A stretch of 54,464 nucleotides of DNA, taken from contig CALADI010000021.1 of NCBI GenBank assembly GCA_937890525.1, positions 1 through 54,464 of the forward strand. Direction: 5' to 3'. Shown in pieces: positions 49,502 to 54,464 of this stretch. Every line of letters starts with the position of its first letter. Within the stretch, counting starts at the first letter, position 1. This DNA comes from an uncultured Clostridia bacterium. GTDB taxonomy: Bacteria > Bacillota > Clostridia > Oscillospirales > Oscillospiraceae. Below the pieces are notes generated by a model that saw nothing but the letters and a program-made list of their open reading frames with translations, had not been told where the DNA came from and searched no databases. The translations under genes were made by a program, and so were the position numbers.

Positions 49502-52500
49502 TTAGGAAATGGTGAAATTCAACTTGCCAAGAAGCATGGAATCCAGATAGACCTCAAGGGTGTAGCTGCCGGAGGTGCCGGGGAGCTGCCCGACTTCGTC
49601 CTCACAGTAGCCGCCTTCCCACATATCGTCCCATGTCCGGCTGCTGCTGGACACGCTGACGGTCTTGCCCTCGGCATTGCGGATGACAAACAGGGTGGTC
49701 AGTTCTGTGGCGCTGAGATCATAGACGCTGGGGGTGTAGTACACCAGTGCCATTTTGCTCTGGGGAGCAAAGGTGGTGGTGCTTTCGCCCAGATCCCCCC
49801 GTCCCCAATCTTCATAGTCGGGGCAGAGATAAGCGCTGATGCTGATATCCGATGCGCTGAGCCGATAGCCGGAGAATTCCTCGCTGATAGCGGCGGTATC
49901 CACGGTCACGGACTTGCTGAACACGCTGGTCTGATCTCCGGCCTGCACCGAGATCTGGTGGCGGGTGCCGGGAGCTACAGGATATACGGTAACACCAGTT
50001 TCGCTTGTGGGTACAGATATGGCAGTATCGCTGCCTTCCGGGGTGCACAGAACCATCCATCCGCTCTCGGGAGCGGGACCAAGGTGCTGCCAGTTCACAT
50101 CGATGCTTGTGGCAGAGGCGGTGGCATTCAGATTCGTGATTGTCACGGGTTTGGCAGTCAAGGCCAGGGTCGTGGCTTGGCTCATCCCCTTAGCTGTGAT
50201 CTCCACGGTGCAGGCGGATGCCACGGCAGGATCGGTAAATACAGCGCCGGTTGCGGTGACTTCTTGAGTCTGGTCAAAGCCGGAGTCATTGAAGCAACGC
50301 ACCGACCAAGATTCCACCTCAGCACCTTCGGGGGCAGTCCAGCTTACATTCAGAGAACCATCCTCGGCAAGATATGCGGTGGCATTCTCTGCGTAGATCA
50401 GTTCGCCGGAGAAGAAGCTCAGGCTGTTCTCACCGATGAGGAACACATCGTCCGCTGCGCTGAGCCGGAAGGTGTAGGTCTTGCCCAAGGTCAGTCCGGT
50501 CACCGTAGCGGTGTGGCCGGAGAACTCATAGGTCTTTTCCTCCTCGCCTTCGGTGGAGTAGTGCAGCGTCCATGTCTTGCTGTCGGGACCTTCCACGGCG
50601 AAATTCACCACGGCAGAACCGTCTTCCGGACCTGCGGTGGCAGCCATGCTGACCACCTGAGTTCTGGTGGGAGTGGCATAGGTCTGCTCTCCGATCTCGC
50701 CGGTGAGCTTGTGGAATTTCTCCACCTCAAGGCTCACCAGATATTGGCTGCTGGGCATCAGCGCCTTGAAGGTGGCCTGACCATTCTCCAAGGGAGCCCG
50801 GGAGACATTGCCGAAGTTGTCTTTGCACACAACGGTGATCAAGCTGTTGTCCCGCTGGGTCTGCACGGTGACGGTCATCACATCATCCTTGCCGGTGACG
50901 CTGAAATCGGTGATGGGAACCAGATAGTAATTCTTGTAGCAGTAGTATCCACCAAAGACCACAGCGGCGGCAGCGATCAGCGCCACCACAGAAACCACAA
51001 TCTTCTTCATAGACCGCTTGGATTTTTTCGGTTCGCTGGGAGCAGCATCTGCTTCAGCGGTCTGGTCGGGCGTGTCCTCGGAGGGGGCGTCCGCCGTGTC
51101 CTCATCGTCTTCGTCCTCTTGGGGAAGGATGGGGTCGGGCATGGGGATATCAATGGGCTCCGGGGGGATCACAGGATCCGGCGCCGGATGATCCAGCAGT
51201 TCCTGCGCTTGACTGAGGATCTCTGCGGCTTCGCCGGTGAGTTCCTCGGCGGGGATCTCAAGGGGAGCGTCCTCATCGGATTCCAACAGCTCCCGCAGGC
51301 TCGGTTCATCTGTGCCGTCTGCTTCCTCGGTGCTGTCCTCGTCCAGAATGGTGCCCATGCGGTCGATCCAGTCCTCGGACTCTTCCGATTCGGGGGCATC
51401 TGTGTCCGGTTGAGGTTCTTCCTCAGAGGACACATTCTCATCGGCTCCTTCGTCCTCGGTATCCTCGTCGGGAGCGTCTTCGTCGGGAGCGTCCTCGTCG
51501 GGCGTATCCTCGGGGACTTCCGTTTCCGCTTCGGCGTCCTCAGAAAGTTCTGCATCAGGACTTTCCTGGGGGGGATCCTCGTCGTCCTCTGCCGGTGTGA
51601 CCTCCACAACAGGAGGAATGATGGGCACATCGTTGACGGCGTTGCGCTGCATATAGGCGATCAGGGCATGACCCATCTCAATGGGGTCCTTCCACCGATC
51701 CTCCGGGGCAAAGGCGCAGGCCTTCAGGATGATCTCTGCCATCTCGTAATCGGCATAGGCCGGCGGGGGCAGCGGCTCGCCCTGCTCCATCATCGCCTTG
51801 CGGCTCGCCTCAGAGTCAAAGGGCAGCGCACCGTTGTTGAACACCTGATACAGTACAAGACCCAGCGAATAGGTATCCATGGTGGTATTCAGCGTGGCAT
51901 AGGCGTCGCAGATCTCCGGGGGCACATAGACGCTGCGGTAGCGATCCGGCAGCGAAGCATAGTCCAAAGACGCAAGATCCATAAAGCCCAGATCACCGAT
52001 CTGGTATTCCTGACCATTGGAGAGGAAGATGTTCCCGGGCTTCAGATCCACATACAGGTAGCCTGCCTCGCGGCAGACGCTCAGCGCGGCGCACAGGTCA
52101 ATGCCCATATTCACCGCCGCCAGATGTGTCAGCGGTTGCGCACGGAACTGACGCTCCAGACTGCGTTTGTACGGACTCAGCAGGAACACCTCATAGCCCA
52201 CGCCCTCCTCCAGAGGAACGATCTGGTATTTGGAATAAGGAAGGAAGCCCCGGCGTGCAGCCAGTCGATCCAATATCTCCACTTCGTCCCGTACATCCTT
52301 GGCAAGCACTTGGAAGTAGCCCTTAGCGGCTTCTTCGTTGGCATAGGCACCTGTAAGCAGCAGCGCTTCTAGCTGCACCTGAGAGGGAGGAATGGAGATC
52401 GTCTTTACAATGTACCGTTCATCAGAGTCGTTGCGCATGGCGGGGTAGCATTGCACACCGCTGTGACACGAAATAGAACTGCCCAAAGCGAATCCGTCCA

Positions 52501-52531
52501 ACAATGGAGAAATCAGTCTGGGATCTGACAA
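49502..52531 (-). CDS. Transmembrane Ser/Thr protein kinase with Fn3-like ectodomains
   Basis: A 1009-aa protein. Kinase domain at about 15-295: Lys43 (YIVKTI), Asp162 in YVDLKPGN in place of HRD, DLG (180-182) in place of DFG, PPE (204-206) and Asp219. The catalytic residues are intact, although two motifs vary. Residues 313-500 are a Glu/Asp/Pro linker with DEDAPDEDAPDED repeats. One membrane helix lies at about 511-530. The outer half (540-1009) is four or five Fn3/Ig-like beta domains in place of the PASTA repeats of PrkC. TTG 52531 is the start, since AAGGAGG lies eight bases before it. It is divergent from another membrane protein with Ig-like domains. Confidence 0.88.
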   Translation of the reverse strand: MSDPRLISPLLDGFALGSSISCHSGVQCYPAMRNDSDERYIVKTISIPPSQVQLEALLLTGAYANEEAAKGYFQVLAKDVRDEVEILDRLAARRGFLPYSKYQIVPLEEGVGYEVFLLSPYKRSLERQFRAQPLTHLAAVNMGIDLCAALSVCREAGYLYVDLKPGNIFLSNGQEYQIGDLGFMDLASLDYASLPDRYRSVYVPPEICDAYATLNTTMDTYSLGLVLYQVFNNGALPFDSEASRKAMMEQGEPLPPPAYADYEMAEIILKACAFAPEDRWKDPIEMGHALIAYMQRNAVNDVPIIPPVVEVTPAEDDEDPPQESPDAELSEDAEAETEVPEDTPDEDAPDEDAPDEDTEDEGADENVSSEEEPQPDTDAPESEESEDWIDRMGTILDEDSTEEADGTDEPSLRELLESDEDAPLEIPAEELTGEAAEILSQAQELLDHPAPDPVIPPEPIDIPMPDPILPQEDEDDEDTADAPSEDTPDQTAEADAAPSEPKKSKRSMKKIVVSVVALIAAAAVVFGGYYCYKNYYLVPITDFSVTGKDDVMTVTVQTQRDNSLITVVCKDNFGNVSRAPLENGQATFKALMPSSQYLVSLEVEKFHKLTGEIGEQTYATPTRTQVVSMAATAGPEDGSAVVNFAVEGPDSKTWTLHYSTEGEEEKTYEFSGHTATVTGLTLGKTYTFRLSAADDVFLIGENSLSFFSGELIYAENATAYLAEDGSLNVSWTAPEGAEVESWSVRCFNDSGFDQTQEVTATGAVFTDPAVASACTVEITAKGMSQATTLALTAKPVTITNLNATASATSIDVNWQHLGPAPESGWMVLCTPEGSDTAISVPTSETGVTVYPVAPGTRHQISVQAGDQTSVFSKSVTVDTAAISEEFSGYRLSASDISISAYLCPDYEDWGRGDLGESTTTFAPQSKMALVYYTPSVYDLSATELTTLFVIRNAEGKTVSVSSSSRTWDDMWEGGYCEDEVGQLPGTSGSYTLEVYLDSMLLGKLNFTIS

Positions 52532-52612
52532 AACGATCACCTCCTTTTTCGTATACACATACATGATAAGATATAATCAGAAAAAATGCAACAAGATTGT
52601 TTTCATATGCAG

Positions 52613-52641
52613 TTGTTTTCTTGGGCATAAAATGATATGAT
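52613..52641 (+). promoter_or_regulatory. Candidate promoter of the zinc-ribbon gene
   Basis: TTGTTT, 17 bp, TATGAT, 50 bases before the start codon. A weaker minus-strand TTGCAT/TATCAT pair for the kinase lies in the same AT-rich gap. Confidence 0.5.
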
Positions 52642-52690
52642 AGGCGTAACGGCGGTAGCTGCCGCCGTAATCCACCTATGGAGGAATACA

Positions 52691-53791
52691 ATGAGTAAGA
52701 TCATCTGCGATATTTGCGGAACGGTATATCCCGATAATGCCAGCGTCTGCCCCATCTGCGGGTATCCCCGGCAGGAGAGCGAAAAGGCGATTCTGGACGA
52801 GGCAGAGCGGGCGGCAAGCGCCGGCAGCAATGCGGGTGCCTATGTAAAGGGCGGCCGTTTCTCTGCTAAGAATGTGAAGAAGCGTCAGGCGGCGCAGGCC
52901 GGCGGTGAGGTAGTCCGCCCCAGAAAGCATGAGTCTGCGCATACCCAGCAGGATCCGTCACAACCCAGAAGACAGGAGCCTGCCCATGGGCAGGAAACTG
53001 CTGAGGCCGTGCAGGAGGTCACGCCGAAGAAACGGCCCAAGGCAGGTCCCGGGCTGAAGATCACGGTGGCGGTGCTGGCGGTGGCGGTGATCGGCTTCGG
53101 CGCATACATCGGCTACCGATTCATCTCCGGCGCCGATTCCTACAAAGATCCCAGCGCCCAGAGTGCCACCGATCCGGTGCAGACCACTCAGGCTGCCGAG
53201 GAAACGACCCTGCCGGCGCAGACGGATGTATCCTGCGTGGGGCTGAGTGTCAGCGATGAATCCATCACCTTTGAAGATGCCGGACGGGCGTGGATCCTGT
53301 CCGTGACCAAGGTGCCCGAGGATGCCGCGGAGCCGTTGGTATTTACCACCAGCGACAAGAATGTGGCCACGGTGGATGAGAGCGGCCGTGTGACGGCAGT
53401 CGGACCCGGTACAGCAGTGATCACCATCACCTGCGGTCAGATCAAGCGGGAGTGCAAGGTGGTCTGCGGTTTTGAGGGAGCCACGGTTACCCAGCCCGAT
53501 GAGACGACCGAGCCCACCGAGACCACCGGATCTTCCCAGTATCAGGATAACAACTGGGTAATGAGCAACGAGTACGGGGATGCCACGCTGATCATCGGTG
53601 AGGAGTTCTCTCTGGAGCTGACCAACGACGCAGGAGAAACTGCGGATGTGGTTTGGGAGGCAGACCGGGAAGGCGTAGTCTCCATCGACGGCAATGTGAT
53701 CCGGGGTGAGTCTGTGGGCATGGTGGATGTGACCACCACCATCGATGGAAAGACCTACACCTGTATCGTCCGAGTAATCGAGAACCGTTGA
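52691..53791 (+). CDS. Zinc-ribbon membrane protein with Ig-like (BIG2) domains
   Basis: A 366-aa protein. A zinc ribbon (CDIC at 6-9, CPIC at 20-23) opens it, followed by a long basic, Gln/Pro-rich cytosolic region, a membrane helix at about 121-143 and a Thr-rich linker. Two Ig-like domains of the BIG2 type follow (VFTTSDKNVATVDESGRVTA, and VVWEADREGVVSIDGNVI), joined by a Thr/Glu linker. Topology mirrors the divergent kinase: regulated inside, Ig/Fn3-like outside. It may be a kinase substrate (inference). Confidence 0.85.
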   Translation: MSKIICDICGTVYPDNASVCPICGYPRQESEKAILDEAERAASAGSNAGAYVKGGRFSAKNVKKRQAAQAGGEVVRPRKHESAHTQQDPSQPRRQEPAHGQETAEAVQEVTPKKRPKAGPGLKITVAVLAVAVIGFGAYIGYRFISGADSYKDPSAQSATDPVQTTQAAEETTLPAQTDVSCVGLSVSDESITFEDAGRAWILSVTKVPEDAAEPLVFTTSDKNVATVDESGRVTAVGPGTAVITITCGQIKRECKVVCGFEGATVTQPDETTEPTETTGSSQYQDNNWVMSNEYGDATLIIGEEFSLELTNDAGETADVVWEADREGVVSIDGNVIRGESVGMVDVTTTIDGKTYTCIVRVIENR

Positions 53792-53835
53792 TCCCGGTTC
53801 CTGCGGCGATAAAAATACATCGAGGATGAAACGAG

Positions 53836-53870
53836 AAAGTCCGGGCAGGAATGGAACTGCCCGGACTTTT
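53836..53870 (+). terminator. Terminator of the zinc-ribbon gene
   Basis: AAAGTCCGGGCA and its complement around a 10-base loop, then TT. Confidence 0.88.
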
Positions 53871-53901
53871 GCACAAGAGAGATGCATCTAAGGAGGAAAC
53901 A

Positions 53902-54093
53902 ATGAAGCGTATAGGGAAATTGCTGGGGATCGTGCTGATGCTCCTGCTGGGCGGACTGATGGTTTATTTGGCATTTGATCCGCCGGAATTTCTGATTTTC
54001 CGGCAGGAGATCGGAACGAGGATCGGAAGCGGACTGGTCGGCGCATTTCTTGTTTTGGCAGGGATCATGAATTTCTTTCGCAGAGATGCATGA
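53902..54093 (+). CDS. Small membrane protein, 63 aa
   Basis: Two membrane helices (about 5-23 and 41-58) with a short acidic loop between them and the end FFRRDA. ATG 53902 follows AAGGAGG. No family is recognised. It could be a transcript on its own, since a terminator lies on each side. Confidence 0.72.
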   Translation: MKRIGKLLGIVLMLLLGGLMVYLAFDPPEFLIFRQEIGTRIGSGLVGAFLVLAGIMNFFRRDA

Positions 54094-54106
54094 ATTAGAA
54101 AAAATA

Positions 54107-54137
54107 GTCCTCCGCAGGACGAGAGCCTGCGGAGGAC
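54107..54137. terminator. Bidirectional terminator
   Basis: GTCCTCCGCAGG and its complement around a seven-base loop; on the minus strand TATTTTTTC follows, so it also ends trmO. Confidence 0.9.
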
Positions 54138-54154
54138 AAATATTTTATAGATGG

Positions 54155-54464
54155 TCACAGGGGCGTGACCTGACAGACAGTAAGGATCTTGTCCCGCACT
54201 TGAAAGCGGACATCGAACCCGCCGAAGGACAGCCCGTAGATCCGCTCCGGGTCGTGCTGATAGGATGGTCTGGGATCGTGGCTGAGGACACCGATGAGGG
54301 CAAAGCGCTTGCCTTCCGGCAGGAGCGTGAGCAGCTCCGGAGGGAAACAGACCTCCAGAAGATAGTCATCGGCAGACTGAGTAAAGCCCCCGGCGGCGTC
54401 GGGGTGGCAGTCGGCATAGGGGACATAGGGTTTGATGTCGAATATGGGGGTGCCGTCAATCAGA
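54155..54464 (-). CDS. trmO: TrmO (tRNA t6A37 N6-methyltransferase), 3' part only
   Basis: The frame is open across the window end and covers the last 102 residues. It reads DGTPIFDIKPYVPYAD and, further on, HDPRPSYQHDPERIYGLSFGGFDV, the C-terminal pattern of the TrmO/YaeB beta-barrel family that methylates t6A37 in tRNA-Thr. Its start is outside the window. The C-terminus VTPL ends just before a terminator. Confidence 0.88.
   Translation of the reverse strand, partial: LIDGTPIFDIKPYVPYADCHPDAAGGFTQSADDYLLEVCFPPELLTLLPEGKRFALIGVLSHDPRPSYQHDPERIYGLSFGGFDVRFQVRDKILTVCQVTPL

Noticed and set aside
51468..51510. Short tandem repeats (GTCGGGAGCGTC-like) inside the kinase gene
   Set aside because: They encode the acidic DEDAP linker repeats of the kinase and need no separate explanation; CRISPR-like spacing is absent.
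49472..52372. A 966-codon open frame on the plus strand opposite the kinase gene
   Set aside because: It mirrors the codon bias of the kinase gene; no ribosome site, low-complexity Gly/His-rich product and no family. The minus-strand frame has motifs and a clear start.
53830..53870. GAGAAAGTCCGGGC resembles the start of RNase P RNA
   Set aside because: It is part of a short perfect hairpin that ends the upstream gene; no further RNase P core (several hundred bases) follows.
54145..54459. A 104-codon frame at the right end of the window on the minus strand
   Set aside because: It is out of phase with the TrmO frame, whose C-terminal motifs are clear, and its Ser/Pro-rich product is not protein-like.

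Overview
The window looks like chromosomal DNA of a moderately GC-rich, spore-forming, low-oxygen Firmicute (class Clostridia; Oscillospiraceae-like by gene content, an inference). The evidence is spoIIGA followed directly by sigE, a GerMN lipoprotein, a T-box ahead of alaS, a Rex redox repressor, a D-lactate dehydrogenase-type enzyme, a tagO/wecB teichoic-acid-type pair, an RNase M5-like protein and SLH repeats. No phage, transposase, integrase or CRISPR array was found, so this is mainly a core-genome region with several lineage-specific operons.

Layout. 1-4200: two copies of a tRNA block (Asn-Asp-Phe-Gly) that are identical over 329 bp. They flank tRNA-Cys, an orphan gene, a LarE-LarC fusion (nickel-pincer cofactor synthesis), a TrmH-type methyltransferase and a 5S rRNA gene with its own promoter. 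4500-13300: T-box-alaS, then comEC, holA, an RNase M5-like gene and an ABC-F ATPase. 13300-18100: mrp, degV, a candidate small RNA, and a three-gene lipid/glycolipid operon (CrtO-like acyltransferase, MGDG-synthase-like glycosyltransferase, PAP2). 18150-21840: a four-gene operon of MBOAT acyltransferase, SGNH lipoprotein, ECF sigma factor and RsiV-like anti-sigma. It resembles a lysozyme-sensing cell-wall O-acetylation circuit and has an ECF-type promoter in front. 21840-28070: a MOP flippase, nth, rarA, a DUF951 gene, spoIIGA-sigE and rex.

28070-35800: gltX, trpS, tagO-wecB, an SLH/NlpC-P60 hydrolase and an exonuclease III gene. 35800-39750: comEA, a PhoP/PhoR-type two-component system and a triple-GerMN lipoprotein in one operon, divergent from dacA-udg. 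41900-45320: three small-protein genes in an operon, a phosphodiesterase, a 54-aa membrane peptide, and two membrane-protein genes. 45300-49500: a PLP lyase-like gene, thyA-folA, and an ldhA-type gene with a Cys-rich tail. Its promoter carries an inverted repeat closely related to one in the rex promoter. 49500-54464: a transmembrane Ser/Thr kinase with an acidic linker and Fn3-like ectodomains, divergent from a zinc-ribbon/Ig-like membrane protein, then a tiny membrane protein and the 3' part of trmO.

Most intergenic gaps hold a hairpin terminator and a sigma-A-like promoter with 16-18 bp spacing; these are listed where they read clearly. The most interesting signals are the ECF/RsiV/O-acetyltransferase operon, the LarE-LarC fusion, the shared rex/ldh inverted repeat, the promoter-driven 5S-tRNA operon within a perfect repeat, and two structured RNAs I could not assign to a family.
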